A DNA stretch of 64,000 bases from a virus. The DNA is taken from positions 1 through 64,000 of IMG/VR virus record IMGVR_UViG_3300032086_003797; one strand, given 5' to 3'. Below are positions 6,244-15,186 of the stretch, in pieces. The notes below the pieces were generated by a model. The model worked only from the letters and a program-made list of their open reading frames with translations. It made no database searches and was not told the DNA's origin. The position numbers were made by a program, and so were the translations under genes. Position 1 is the stretch's first letter. Each line of letters starts with the position of its first letter.

Positions 6244-6755
6244 TGAATATTTTTGCTATCGAAGGCGATGAAGAGACAGGACAGATTGACTGGGAGAAGT
6301 CAGCACAGTCGCAGGACAACTTGCGTGTGGTCAAGATGATCCTAGAGTCTTGTCAGATTATGTCCACCGTTATCAACGAGCAGGGTCTCAAGGCTCCTTA
6401 CCGCTCATTCAATCCCAAGCACCCGTCGTGCCTGTGGGCTGCGGAGTCAGCAAGTAACTATATGAATCTTGCTTTACACTGCCAGGCAATGATCGACGAG
6501 TACGAGCATCGGTTCAACAAGACTCACAAGTGTCAAGCAATTCTTCAGACACTTATCGAAATGTTTGACCCAGGGTTGTTCCCCACTACGGAGTGTACCC
6601 CGCTCCGCCTGGCAATGCCTGACGAGTTTCGATCCGACAATCCTGTCGTGTCTTACCGCAAGTTCTATGCTTCCAAGCCACGCTTACGATACCCAGCAGA
6701 CAAGATTCCATCTTGGGTATATGAATACCGCACAGAACCATTCGAGGTAGTCTAA
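6243..6755 (+). CDS. conserved phage protein, unknown function
   Basis: 170 residues. The segment NLRVVKMILESCQIMST, followed by HPSCLWAAESASNYMNL and later MPDEF...SYRKFY and PSWV, is a pattern I recognise from uncharacterised proteins of many T4-like and cyanobacterial phages. No function is established to my knowledge. Conserved His, Cys, Trp and Glu residues could form an active site, but this is speculation. It is coupled to the end of the PGDLV array and precedes a late-type element at 6771. Confidence 0.7.
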   Translation: MNIFAIEGDEETGQIDWEKSAQSQDNLRVVKMILESCQIMSTVINEQGLKAPYRSFNPKHPSCLWAAESASNYMNLALHCQAMIDEYEHRFNKTHKCQAILQTLIEMFDPGLFPTTECTPLRLAMPDEFRSDNPVVSYRKFYASKPRLRYPADKIPSWVYEYRTEPFEVV

Positions 6756-6770
6756 ACTTTTACTCTTGCA

Positions 6771-6779
6771 CTATTTATT
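6771..6779 (+). promoter_or_regulatory. CTATTTAYT element (candidate late promoter), lysis cassette
   Basis: CTATTTATT in the 44-nt gap before ATG 6800, 29 nt upstream of the start, preceded by TTTACT. Same element as at 15617, 18609, 21330, 25155, 26248, 53098, 57783 and 60210. Confidence 0.45.
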
Positions 6780-6799
6780 CCTACTGGAGGCATAATAAG

Positions 6800-6985
6800 A
6801 TGCAAGAAAAATTAGACAAAGTATTAGGTAAATGGGCTTCACGCAAATTGATTGTTTGGGGCACAGCAACTGCCTTTTTAGGATTTGGCATGTTAGCCAG
6901 CGATGATTGGGTTGCCGTATCGTTAGCTTACATTGGATTGCAAGGCGCTGCCGACATAGCGTCCAAATGGAAGCATGGTAAATAA
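6800..6985 (+). CDS. small membrane protein, probable holin
   Basis: 61 residues with a short charged N-terminus (KLDKVLGKWASRK) and two hydrophobic segments around residues 18-32 and 37-50, then a basic tail. The size, topology and position just before two more membrane proteins fit a holin in a lysis cassette. There is no holin-specific motif to prove it. GGAGG lies upstream of ATG 6800. Confidence 0.5.
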   Translation: MQEKLDKVLGKWASRKLIVWGTATAFLGFGMLASDDWVAVSLAYIGLQGAADIASKWKHGK

Positions 6986-7292
6986 GCTAAAGTATTGGTT
7001 TCAGAAAACTGGGTGGAAAGTAGTTATAGCGGTTGTTACAGCCGCTGCTATTTGTTTGTACCTCTATAAGCTAGTTAAGCCAGCAAATAAAATGACACAA
7101 GCCGCTGATCAAATAATAGAAAAGGCGCAAGTTCAAGCTGAAATCGCAACGATCAAAGGCGAATTAGAAAAAGATAAGATTGGCGCAGTCAAAAAAATAT
7201 TCCAAACAAAGCTTAACAAAAATAAAGAAATAGTAGATACTAAGGAAAGACTAAGCGATTTGATTCGTTTAAGAGAAAGTTTAGATTTATGA
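6975..7292 (+). CDS. membrane-anchored coiled-coil protein, possible inner spanin
   Basis: 105 residues: basic N-terminus, one transmembrane segment at about 16-35, then a long Lys/Glu-rich helix likely to form a coiled coil. This is the architecture of Rz-type inner-membrane spanins, which help rupture the outer membrane in Gram-negative hosts. It overlaps the holin candidate by 11 nt and the next gene by ATGA. Spanin is an inference from topology and order. Confidence 0.45.
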   Translation: MVNKLKYWFQKTGWKVVIAVVTAAAICLYLYKLVKPANKMTQAADQIIEKAQVQAEIATIKGELEKDKIGAVKKIFQTKLNKNKEIVDTKERLSDLIRLRESLDL

Positions 7293-7654
7293 TCGCACTA
7301 TTATTACTACTACCACTTTTGGCGGCACCAGTGTCAGAATTTAGAGACGTGCCAGTCATAACTGAAGTAGAAGGACAAGAGCACGTTGGCATCTTGGTTA
7401 GCGAAAACAATTATAGAAAGTTCCTACAACTCAAAATTGAAACTGACGCTAAGATTGCTGAATGCAGTATAGATAAGCGGGTATGCACGCAGGTTCGTGA
7501 TGGTTATTTAGTAGCTATCAAGGACCTTAAAAAGGTGCTCGACAAAAGGGATACTTGGTTTATGAGAAACCGAGGAGCCTTGGGCATGGTGACTGGTTTA
7601 CTAATAGGGACAGGACTATCTGTAGGAATAGTTCATGCAGTTTATCAGAAATGA
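7289..7654 (+). CDS. exported or membrane protein of the lysis cassette
   Basis: 121 residues with an N-terminal signal-like segment (MIALLLLLPLLAAPVS) and a C-terminal hydrophobic glycine-rich segment (about 96-117). The middle is charged and has two cysteines (residues 55 and 62) that could pair in the periplasm. It has no lipobox. It is coupled by ATGA to both neighbours. It may work with the coiled-coil protein upstream in lysis; function unknown. Confidence 0.5.
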   Translation: MIALLLLLPLLAAPVSEFRDVPVITEVEGQEHVGILVSENNYRKFLQLKIETDAKIAECSIDKRVCTQVRDGYLVAIKDLKKVLDKRDTWFMRNRGALGMVTGLLIGTGLSVGIVHAVYQK

Positions 7655-8058
7655 AAAAAGATTACGATCACATTGCTGCTGTTGAAAAAGCCATATCAGA
7701 AAAGTATGGTAAAGATACAGCCCAGGACATCCGTGGTGACTGGTCAGAGCAGAAAGAAAAAGAATACTTAGAGCAGATTAAGCTCATGACTAAAAAGTCA
7801 GACGCACACAAGAAGACTACTACTCAAATAGCGGAGAACACTTTTATATCTACAAAGGCGACACAACACAAGCAGAATAACATATGCCCAGTGTGCAAAA
7901 CATATTCGTTTTCCATAAAAGACGACCTATATATGAATAGATTTTCTTGTTGCCATGATTGCTATATTGATTTTGTGGTTGATCGAGAAGATCGATGGAA
8001 AGATGGCTGGCGTCCTGATGAGGACAGAATTGAACACGCTATGTATAGGAGAAAATAA
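7651..8058 (+). CDS. small zinc-ribbon protein
   Basis: 135 residues from ATG 7651, chosen because it overlaps the previous stop by ATGA. The N-terminal half is charged and helical. A CPVC...CCHDC motif at about residues 81-105 suggests a zinc ribbon. I do not recognise a family. The position, two genes before the terminase, leaves a packaging role possible but unproven. Confidence 0.6.
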   Translation: MKKDYDHIAAVEKAISEKYGKDTAQDIRGDWSEQKEKEYLEQIKLMTKKSDAHKKTTTQIAENTFISTKATQHKQNNICPVCKTYSFSIKDDLYMNRFSCCHDCYIDFVVDREDRWKDGWRPDEDRIEHAMYRRK

Positions 8059-8625
8059 ATGGCTGCTGAAAATTTAGAAATACTAAGAGGTTTGGCACAA
8101 GCTGCCGCTGATTCATATGATGGAGCCCTAGACGAGGATGGTAATCCAATTGAGATGGGTCTCAAAAGAGAAGACAAAGATCAATACAAGAAACATACAT
8201 CTGATGGCTTCGGCGTTCGCTTCGCCCACAATAAAGTTATTATCTCTTATCACAGTGAGATGATGCTCAAAGAGGTACACCCTAGAGCACAGTTTCAAAA
8301 TGAAATAGAGCAACGTCTTGGAGATATTGTCAAGCGCCTTAAGAAGCGTTATCGTGAGATCACTAAGAATACCGTGTCACTGACAGCAGAGGGCGAAACT
8401 GATATTGATGTCCAGAATCTATCACGTCAACGAACTTTCGTTGTAGCTAAAAAGGTCTACAAGATTGGATCGATTAAAGAAACTAACTCTGTCAACGCAG
8501 AAGAAAATGAATATTCAGGGAAGAGCGTTGAGGATAACATCAAGACCTTCATGGATCAATTTAAAAACCCCAAGAAGGCTGAAAACAATAAGGCACCCGC
8601 TAATCCAGATACGCCGAGTGCATAA
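8059..8625 (+). CDS. conserved hypothetical upstream of terminase
   Basis: 188 residues, rich in charged residues. A central region (FGVRFAHNKVIISYHSEM, then EIEQRLGDIVKRLKKRYREIT) looks like a folded strand-helix domain, and the C-terminus is low-complexity Asn/Pro/Lys. Its stop shares a base with the terminase ATG (TAATG). A small terminase subunit would be expected here, but I see no DNA-binding motif that proves it. Confidence 0.5.
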   Translation: MAAENLEILRGLAQAAADSYDGALDEDGNPIEMGLKREDKDQYKKHTSDGFGVRFAHNKVIISYHSEMMLKEVHPRAQFQNEIEQRLGDIVKRLKKRYREITKNTVSLTAEGETDIDVQNLSRQRTFVVAKKVYKIGSIKETNSVNAEENEYSGKSVEDNIKTFMDQFKNPKKAENNKAPANPDTPSA

Positions 8626-10196
8626 TGTCTCTCACCAAAAGTGAGGTAATGAAGGAAGTCATACGGTGTGGTAAAGACCCCGTATACTTCCTTTGCAATT
8701 ATGCCAAGATAACCGAGCCCATGAGGGGCTTGATACCCTTCGACTTATACCCATTTCAGAAGGATACTATTAAAGAGTTCCAAGAAAACCGCTTTAATAT
8801 TATTCTAAAAGCACGACAGTTGGGGTTATCTACATCTGTGGCAGGCTATGTCTGTTGGCTAATATTGTTTCACAGAAGCAAGAATGTTTTGGTTGTAGCA
8901 ACTAAATTGCAGAGTGCAACCAACTTGGTAAAAAAGATAAAACAAATACACAGGAACTTACCAGACTGGCTAAAGATCGCAGATATATCTATCAATAACA
9001 GAACATCGTTTGAATTGTCCAATGCATCACAAGTTAAGGCATCCTCGACTTCAGGTGATGCAGGTCGTTCTGAAGCATTGTCTTTGTTGGTGGTTGATGA
9101 AGCCGCCCACGTTGAGGGACTAGAAGAACTGTGGGCTGGCTTATATCCTACTCTATCAACTGGTGGTGCAGCCATCACTTTATCCACGCCTAACGGTGTT
9201 GGGAACTGGTTTCATAAAACATATATGGAAGCTGTCGAGGGCAAGAATGATTTCAACTTTATTAATCTTCCGTGGTCAACACACCCAGATAGAGACATGC
9301 AGTGGTTTGAAAAAGAAACCAGGAACATGTCTCCGAGAGAAATTGCGCAAGAGCTTGAGTGTAGCTTTAACGCCTCAGGCGAAACAGTCGTTTCTGGACC
9401 TTCGTTAGAGGAGATGTTTAACAAGTGTAGTGACCCATTACACAGGGCTGGCTTTGATAGGAACTACTGGATTTGGGAAGAACCACTTGATGGAGAAGAA
9501 TACCTATGTGTGGGCGACGTGGCTCGTGGCGATGGTAAAGATTACAGTACAGTTCAAGTTATAAAAACTAGCGACATGCAGCAGGTAGCAGAATACCAAG
9601 GTAAACTTACTGGGGATATGTTTGCGCCCTTGATAACCGAAATCGCAAACGAATACAATAAGGCTCTTTTGGTCATTGAGAACAACAAGGATTATGGTGT
9701 GCTTTCAAGGATCGAAGATCTAGAATACGATAACATTTACTATTCACTAAAATCAACTCACGACTATGTGGATCAGCTTACAGCGCAAGCGAATAGCGGT
9801 ATAGCAGGGTTTACAATGTCAATGAAGACTCGACCATTGGTAGTATCAAAGCTGGAAGAATTTGTAAGAAATAATATACTTACTATTAACTCCGTTAGGA
9901 CAGCCTCAGAGCTAAAGACATTTATTTGGCATAATGGTAAAGCACAAGCAATGCGTGGCTATAATGATGATTTGGTAATGGCATTAGCGATTGGTTGTTG
10001 GGTTAGGGATGTTGCGATGGCTGTAAACAAAAGGGATATAGAGTATAACAGAGCGATGCTATCAGGTATTAGTACTGCAAACAGGCAAATTAGTACTGCT
10101 ATCCCAGGAATGACTAATTATAAACAAAGAGTAAAATCTACACAAACTACCAATAATGGTATAAAATATGATATTGGCTGGATATATAAAGGATAG
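8625..10196 (+). CDS. terminase large subunit, T4 gp17-like
   Basis: The 523-residue DNA-packaging motor pumps DNA into the prohead and cuts the concatemer. The ATPase domain shows a deviant Walker A (KARQLGLST, 62-70), Walker B with catalytic Glu (LLVVDE, 154-159) and the STPNG coupling motif (187-191). The C-terminal RNase H-like nuclease has GDVARGDGKDYS (Asp298), VIENN (Glu352) and YNDDL (Asp448/449) as metal ligands. Length and order fit T4 gp17. It sits directly before the portal gene, as in T4-like genomes. Confidence 0.95.
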   Translation: MSLTKSEVMKEVIRCGKDPVYFLCNYAKITEPMRGLIPFDLYPFQKDTIKEFQENRFNIILKARQLGLSTSVAGYVCWLILFHRSKNVLVVATKLQSATNLVKKIKQIHRNLPDWLKIADISINNRTSFELSNASQVKASSTSGDAGRSEALSLLVVDEAAHVEGLEELWAGLYPTLSTGGAAITLSTPNGVGNWFHKTYMEAVEGKNDFNFINLPWSTHPDRDMQWFEKETRNMSPREIAQELECSFNASGETVVSGPSLEEMFNKCSDPLHRAGFDRNYWIWEEPLDGEEYLCVGDVARGDGKDYSTVQVIKTSDMQQVAEYQGKLTGDMFAPLITEIANEYNKALLVIENNKDYGVLSRIEDLEYDNIYYSLKSTHDYVDQLTAQANSGIAGFTMSMKTRPLVVSKLEEFVRNNILTINSVRTASELKTFIWHNGKAQAMRGYNDDLVMALAIGCWVRDVAMAVNKRDIEYNRAMLSGISTANRQISTAIPGMTNYKQRVKSTQTTNNGIKYDIGWIYKG

Positions 10197-10198
10197 AC

Positions 10199-12142
10199 AT
10201 GGCTGAAAATAATCCAAGAAATAGGCAATCGCCGCTTTTTAAACGTTTGACCCGACTCTTTAGTGGTCCAATCGTGACGTACAGGACTGGGCAGGTCAAG
10301 AAAAACCGTGCTCCAAATTATGAAAAATACACCTTCACCACATCGACAGGTAGGGAATTTAAGAAAAAGGAATATTACAATCCTTTTGAGGGTATTTACA
10401 GCAAGGTACTCAATTCTCAACAGCGAGACTTTAGGTATAATGATTTTGAGCAGATGGAGTACACTCCAGAGATTGCATCAACTTTAGATGTTTATGCAGA
10501 CGAGATAAGCACTTCATCAGATATTTCTCCCATCGTTCAAGTAGATTGCATGAACGAAGAAATAAAAATGATCATTAATACTCTGTTGTATAATGTTCTT
10601 AATGTAGAGTTCAATATGTTTGGTTGGGCTCGCAATCTATGCAAGTATGGCGATTATTATCTTTATCTTGATATAGATGATCAACTTGGTATTACAAATG
10701 TTATTCCACTGCCTGTTAAAGAGCTAGAGAGAATTGAAGGCACTGATCCAACCAATCCAAACTATGTTCAATACTTCTGGCCTGGTGCAGGTGCAGATGC
10801 TGTCACTTTCGAGAACTGGCAGGTTGCCCACTTTCGTGTTTTGGGTAATGATAAATACGTTCCTTATGGAACATCTGTTCTAGAGCCTGCACGCCGAATA
10901 TGGAGACAACTTAGCTTGCTTGAGGATGCTATGATCGCATACCGTGTTGTCCGCTCACCAGAGCGACGTGTATTTTATATTGATATTGGCAACATGCCTC
11001 CTAATGAGGTAGAGCAATATATTGAGTCGGTGAAGACTCAGATGAAGAGGGCACAGATTGTTGACGAAGACACAGGGCGTGTAGACTTACGCTATAATGC
11101 TATGAGCATTGATGAAGATTATTATATCCCAAGTCGTGGTGGTCAATCATCAAGAATCGAAACGCTACCAGGTGGTCAGTTCACTAGTGCTATTGAGGAT
11201 GTCCAATATCTTAGGGACAAGTTATTCTCTGCACTCAAGATCCCTAAGGCTTACCTAGCACAATCAGATAGCATGGAAGATAAGACCACGCTAGCACAGA
11301 AAGATATTCGATTTGCTAGAACCATACAAAGGCTCCAGAGAGTTATTATTTCTGAGCTAGAAAAAATGATTGTTGTTCACTTGTACACTCTTGGGTACCG
11401 AGGCGACGATCTAACATCATTTAAATTGTTCCTCAATAACCCATCTAGAATTGCTGAGTTGCAAGAGCTAGAACATATGAGAACTAAGTTTGACATTGCG
11501 GGTAACGCTACAGACAGTTATTTCTCTAGACGATGGGTATATAAAAACATTTTTAAACTAGATGACCATGAAATTGGTAGAGTCCAAGAAGAACAGTTCC
11601 AAGATGCTAAGCAAAAGGCTATAGTTGAAAAAGCTGCTGAATTGGCTGTCGGCGAGTATGAGGCTGCCGTTGGCGGCACAGCAGGAGAAACTGGTGATCT
11701 CGGTGGAGGCGACGACCTTGGCGGCGGAGACCTCGGAGGTGACCTTGGTGGTGATGACGCCGACACTGGTGATGACGCAGCAGCAGAAGAAGAAGAACCA
11801 GAAACTGGGGACCTTCTTTCAGAGCCAGGCATGAGGGATGATGGTTATCTAACTCCAGGCTCTAAAGGCAAGGTTTACTACCCTGTCAAAAATGCTGGGA
11901 AGGACAGAAGATCTAATAGCGGTCCCCGCAAAAGATCGTACAAGTCAAAGGCACGAGGGAAGGAAACAAATACTAAAAGAACTAACTTCCCAGGGGCACA
12001 AGGTTTAACTACTTTGGGCATCGGAGTAACTGAGAGACTAAATAAAGATGAGGTGTTGTTGAGCGAGAGCAAGAAGACAACTCTTGAAATAGATCGTTTA
12101 ATAAAGCAGATGGAGATCAAAGATGGCGACAAAAATCAATAA
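10199..12142 (+). CDS. portal protein, T4 gp20-like
   Basis: The 647-residue portal ring subunit, through which DNA enters and leaves the capsid. Typical gp20 segments are YTPEIASTLDVYADE near residue 90, FNMFGWARNLCKYGDYYLYL near 140-160, SPERRVFYIDIGNMP near 255-270, and an IPKAYL helix near 360. The C-terminal part has an unusual run of Gly/Asp repeats (about 11690-11790; LGGGDLGGDLGG) followed by an acidic stretch and a basic tail, not part of the core fold. The end overlaps the next gene by 20 nt. Confidence 0.93.
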   Translation: MAENNPRNRQSPLFKRLTRLFSGPIVTYRTGQVKKNRAPNYEKYTFTTSTGREFKKKEYYNPFEGIYSKVLNSQQRDFRYNDFEQMEYTPEIASTLDVYADEISTSSDISPIVQVDCMNEEIKMIINTLLYNVLNVEFNMFGWARNLCKYGDYYLYLDIDDQLGITNVIPLPVKELERIEGTDPTNPNYVQYFWPGAGADAVTFENWQVAHFRVLGNDKYVPYGTSVLEPARRIWRQLSLLEDAMIAYRVVRSPERRVFYIDIGNMPPNEVEQYIESVKTQMKRAQIVDEDTGRVDLRYNAMSIDEDYYIPSRGGQSSRIETLPGGQFTSAIEDVQYLRDKLFSALKIPKAYLAQSDSMEDKTTLAQKDIRFARTIQRLQRVIISELEKMIVVHLYTLGYRGDDLTSFKLFLNNPSRIAELQELEHMRTKFDIAGNATDSYFSRRWVYKNIFKLDDHEIGRVQEEQFQDAKQKAIVEKAAELAVGEYEAAVGGTAGETGDLGGGDDLGGGDLGGDLGGDDADTGDDAAAEEEEPETGDLLSEPGMRDDGYLTPGSKGKVYYPVKNAGKDRRSNSGPRKRSYKSKARGKETNTKRTNFPGAQGLTTLGIGVTERLNKDEVLLSESKKTTLEIDRLIKQMEIKDGDKNQ

Positions 12143-12950
12143 GAAAAGAAATACAGGGTTTGTGTTTGAGGCTTTGATCCGTGAAGCAACAAAAGCTATC
12201 TTAGCTAAGGACGAGCCTAAAAGAAACAAAGTTGTTAATACGATAAAAGAATCATTTGCTCCTGGTACTGAGCTAAGAAAAGAATTAGATTGCTTCAAGG
12301 CACTTTCCAGCAAAGAGGCTCTCGATAAGCCAACTGCTGAAAAGCTGGTATTTGAAGTTAAGAGGGATCGCACAAACATCGACACTACCAAACTTGTAAA
12401 AGAAAAAAATGCCTTGGTAGCTACAATAAACAAACATATTTCTAAAGACGTCTTTAATAACTTTGTACCCAACTATAAAGACTTATCTACGATAGCAAGA
12501 GTGTTCAGTATCAAAACACCAACTAAAGAGCGTGTTCTTATGGAGTCTGCCCTGGTAGACAGCCTCACGAAAGATCTTGTGGTCGAATCAAGAGATGGTT
12601 TTAAGCATATTGATTCACTAGTTGTAAAATCTTTTGTTAAGAATTTCAATGACCAGTATGATGATTTATTAAAAGAACAAAGAAGCCTATTGCAACTTTA
12701 TGTTACTTCTATCAATGATGGGCAGACATCCTTCAAATATTTTATTAATGAAGAACTTCACCGCATAAAGGAAGTTGTAGAAAAGTCTTTGTCTATGGAA
12801 GAGGTTACGCAGGATGAGCAAATGGTCGCTGGCACAAGAAAAGTTCTTTCTCTTATAGAGGGGATGCGTAACCTAGAAATAAATGGCGAATACCTTATGA
12901 AGCTTATGAAGCTACAAAAACTAGCGAGTGAATGTGAAAATGACGATTAA
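12123..12950 (+). CDS. head-module protein of unknown function
   Basis: 275 residues, Lys- and Glu-rich and mostly alpha-helical in appearance. The N-terminus MATKINKKRNTGFVFEALIR is distinctive. It lies between portal and prohead protease, where many T4-like marine phages have uncharacterised conserved proteins. It overlaps the portal gene by 20 nt and the next gene by 11 nt. It may be a prohead core component or assembly factor. Confidence 0.6.
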   Translation: MATKINKKRNTGFVFEALIREATKAILAKDEPKRNKVVNTIKESFAPGTELRKELDCFKALSSKEALDKPTAEKLVFEVKRDRTNIDTTKLVKEKNALVATINKHISKDVFNNFVPNYKDLSTIARVFSIKTPTKERVLMESALVDSLTKDLVVESRDGFKHIDSLVVKSFVKNFNDQYDDLLKEQRSLLQLYVTSINDGQTSFKYFINEELHRIKEVVEKSLSMEEVTQDEQMVAGTRKVLSLIEGMRNLEINGEYLMKLMKLQKLASECENDD

Positions 12951-13533
12951 AGTTAAGGTAAGTAATGCTCCAGCAGGAGAAGAGGATATAAAGGAAGAAC
13001 CAGAAATAAAGGTATCCTATAATCCTACAGCACCCGCCGAGCCAGACGCTGTGGTGTCCTTGAAGATGTCAAAGAGTGTTGATGGCAGCCTTGTCATAAA
13101 AGATCATGACTACTTTGATATTTTCCTAACACCAGAAAAAAACAAGATTGTTACCATCCCTAAAATGGGAATGGGTGAAGGTGTATACCAACACCAGAAA
13201 AGCTATCTTGATGCACTTATGCGACGAGGAGCTTTGGTAGCAAATTCGATAGAAGGCGGCATGGTGTATGGAACCCTCCAGTCTAGGCTCGGTGAAAGTG
13301 AAAAAGTTAGCCCTGTACAGGTGGTCCTTTTTGAGACAGAGCGATATATGAAGGAATACCGTGTAGAAAATCAATTGGCAAAAGAATACGAAGAAGCTGT
13401 TGAGGACAGGTTTGTTAATCCAACCGATGAAGACAGTACTGAATCTGGGGAAATAGATCCTGAAGAGGAACGTCGCAAGCACGATATTCAGACACCGTAC
13501 TACTCATATGCTGGCTACGGCTACATTTATTAG
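12940..13533 (+). CDS. head-module protein of unknown function
   Basis: 197 residues from ATG 12940; GTG 12928 is a possible earlier start. A Pro/Glu-rich N-terminal 30 residues precede a compact middle domain (YFDIFLTPEKNKIVTIPK, later VSPVQVVLFETERYM), an acidic linker, and a Tyr-rich end (PYYSYAGYGYIY). I do not recognise a family. Its place between portal and protease suggests a virion or prohead role. Confidence 0.55.
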   Translation: MTIKVKVSNAPAGEEDIKEEPEIKVSYNPTAPAEPDAVVSLKMSKSVDGSLVIKDHDYFDIFLTPEKNKIVTIPKMGMGEGVYQHQKSYLDALMRRGALVANSIEGGMVYGTLQSRLGESEKVSPVQVVLFETERYMKEYRVENQLAKEYEEAVEDRFVNPTDEDSTESGEIDPEEERRKHDIQTPYYSYAGYGYIY

Positions 13534-13541
13534 GGGGAGCG

Positions 13542-13886
13542 TTGCAGCTTTTATATTTTATTCTAGTCGCCTATGGGCTTACACAGATATTAGTTTATTC
13601 AACAATCTTCACAACCCTTCGACCTAAGCATCACTTTTTTCACTGTCCAATGTGCGTTGGCTTTTGGGTAGGAGCCTTCTTGGTTAGTATAAACGGATTC
13701 ACAGAACTATTTACATTTGATGTAACAGCAGTAAACGCATTTCTTATGGGGTGCGTATCTTCTGGTACTTCGTATGCGTTATGTATGCTGATATCAGATG
13801 GAGGATTTCAATATGAACACCGAACGAAAAGGGACGTGGACGCAAAAATGGATGTTAAGACCAGTAACCAATTGTTGCAGGGGTAG
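13542..13886 (+). CDS. membrane protein, DUF1360-like
   Basis: 114 residues from TTG 13542, with GGGGGAG just upstream. Hydrophobic segments lie at about 2-22, 36-54 and 65-90, with an FHCPMCVGFWVG motif at about 33-44, which resembles the DUF1360 pattern of a CPxC turn followed by GFWVG. Such proteins occur in several phage head modules, function unknown. The C-terminal 25 residues are charged. Confidence 0.6.
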   Translation: MQLLYFILVAYGLTQILVYSTIFTTLRPKHHFFHCPMCVGFWVGAFLVSINGFTELFTFDVTAVNAFLMGCVSSGTSYALCMLISDGGFQYEHRTKRDVDAKMDVKTSNQLLQG

Positions 13887-13893
13887 TTGTACC

Positions 13894-13912
13894 GTGCGGG
13901 TAGCGCCCGCAC
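13894..13912 (+). promoter_or_regulatory. hairpin just upstream of the prohead protease ribosome site
   Basis: GTGCGGG and CCCGCAC form a perfect 7-bp stem with a 5-nt loop, followed by TTT and then AAGGAG at 13916-13921. There is no long T-run, so it looks less like a terminator than a stabilising or translation-regulating hairpin in the mRNA. Confidence 0.55.
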
Positions 13913-13927
13913 TTTAAGGAGAAAACG

Positions 13928-14524
13928 ATGACAAAGAAATACGTCTTACAAGAGTTTATGAATCTGGATTATAGCGATAGTCTTCTCACGGAAGAAGAGC
14001 GTGAGGGCAACAAGGATGGCACTCATCTTATCTTGGCAGGCAGAATTCAATCTGCTAATAAGCCAAATGGAAACATGAGGGTTTATTCGGAGAAACTCCT
14101 AAAAAGAGAGATGAAAAACTATGAAAAGTTGGTCCGTGAGCGCAGAGCAACTGGAGAATTGGACCACCCAGATCACTCAGTAGTGGAACTTAAGAATGTC
14201 AGCCACCTTGTTACTGATGTTTGGTGGGATGGTGACGATGTAATGGGTAAAATAAAGATCTTAGACACTCCCGCAGGTCAAATTGCCAAACAATTGGTCC
14301 AAGGTGGCGTTTGTTTGGGAATTTCAAGCCGTGGATTGGGTTCAACTCGCCAAGAAGGCAAATATACGATGGTAGAAGACGATTTTCAGCTTCTTTGCTT
14401 CGATTTAGTGTCTGAACCAAGCACAAGTGGCGCTTATATGGTGGCAGAAAGCAAAATTAAGACAAATTTAACCAAATCAGACCGAATTAACCGAGCATTG
14501 AACGATATTTTGGGGGATGAATGA
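13928..14524 (+). CDS. prohead core protease, T4 gp21-like
   Basis: The 198-residue serine protease cleaves scaffold and capsid proteins during head maturation. Family segments are LAGRIQSANKPNGNMRVYS, ATGELDHPDH with the likely catalytic His80, LGISSRGLG with the likely catalytic Ser133 or 134, and the conserved FDLVSEPS. Length and site spacing match the T4 gp21/U9 fold. AAGGAG precedes the ATG below a hairpin. The stop overlaps the next gene by ATGA. Confidence 0.92.
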   Translation: MTKKYVLQEFMNLDYSDSLLTEEEREGNKDGTHLILAGRIQSANKPNGNMRVYSEKLLKREMKNYEKLVRERRATGELDHPDHSVVELKNVSHLVTDVWWDGDDVMGKIKILDTPAGQIAKQLVQGGVCLGISSRGLGSTRQEGKYTMVEDDFQLLCFDLVSEPSTSGAYMVAESKIKTNLTKSDRINRALNDILGDE

Positions 14525-14892
14525 AAAAATCGCAATTAAAAGAGCTTATTAAGGAATGTGTAAGAGAAGTAGTCTTTGAAGAGGGGGCTCTTACTAAAAT
14601 TGTGGCAGAAGTAGCCCAAGGATTCACTCAAGCAGCCCCAATTGTAGAACAGGCGCCTGCTAGACAAGTAGATCCTAAAATTAGGGAACGAATCATGCGA
14701 GAAGTGGGACCTAAGCCTGCACGGCAGCCTACAAAGGCTGAAGTCAGTCTTAAGGAGATGCCATTCTTTACAAATACAGAGCCACTAACCGAAAACAACA
14801 ACCCAGCGGGCGAAGCAGGTTTGGATATCAGCAATATCCCAGGCATGTCCCAATGGGGTAACGTATTATCTAAAATAGAGAAAGGTAGATAA
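14521..14892 (+). CDS. tag-bearing small head protein
   Basis: 123 residues. The N-terminus MKKSQLKELIKECVREV resembles the MKITKxQLKQIIKEE tag found in the cluster at 53150-55210. The rest is Ala/Pro/Glu-rich and probably flexible, with a conserved-looking end (DISNIPGMSQWGNVLSKIE). It is coupled by ATGA to the prohead protease, so its tag may be a protease target or core-binding helix. I infer a head-associated role. Confidence 0.55.
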   Translation: MKKSQLKELIKECVREVVFEEGALTKIVAEVAQGFTQAAPIVEQAPARQVDPKIRERIMREVGPKPARQPTKAEVSLKEMPFFTNTEPLTENNNPAGEAGLDISNIPGMSQWGNVLSKIEKGR

Positions 14893-15186
14893 ATGAGACA
14901 TCGACAAAGACGCCCACGCAAAATAAGTGGAAGAATAGAAATTTCTATAACAGACCATGGAGTTAAGAGCATTGATTCCATGGTTCGTAAGTTTAATAAG
15001 AAAGTTCGCAAAGAGGGGATCATTGAAGAGGTTAGAGAGCGTAAGCGTTTTACACCTAATAGTGTTAAGACTGCCGAGCGCAAACGAGCCAAGAGAAGGA
15101 TCGTACAGAAAATAAATCGGAAAAGAGAAGAGCTTTTTAACCCTAAAGGGAATACTTATGAAGTAAGGCGCAGGAGGAAGAAGTAA
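14893..15186 (+). CDS. bS21-like ribosomal protein homologue
   Basis: 97 residues, very basic. Residues about 28-78 follow the bS21 pattern: a hydrophobic-basic helix (MVRKFNKKVRKEGIIEEVRE), then RKRFTPNSVKTAERKRAKRR, matching the bacterial EVRxRxxFxxPSxxRKRxxxxA core. The N-terminal 27 residues and C-terminal tail are extra. bS21 sits near the mRNA-antiSD helix on the 30S subunit, and phage-encoded bS21 is known from large phages. It may steer ribosomes toward phage mRNA. It is unusual that it sits inside the head module, one base from its neighbours. Confidence 0.75.
   Translation: MRHRQRRPRKISGRIEISITDHGVKSIDSMVRKFNKKVRKEGIIEEVRERKRFTPNSVKTAERKRAKRRIVQKINRKREELFNPKGNTYEVRRRRKK

Noticed and set aside
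7555-7650. Upstream extension of the zinc-ribbon gene
   Set aside because: The extra 32 residues overlap the previous gene entirely and the coupled ATG at 7651 is a better start.
11518-11832. Long minus-strand ORF opposite the portal C-terminus
   Set aside because: It is the antisense of the Gly/Asp repeat (runs of Pro/Arg/Ser), a typical shadow of low-complexity coding DNA.
13542-13886. CTATTTACA sequence inside the DUF1360-like gene (about 13707)
   Set aside because: It is within coding sequence (ELFTF codons) with no start codon at a suitable distance, so I do not count it as a late element.
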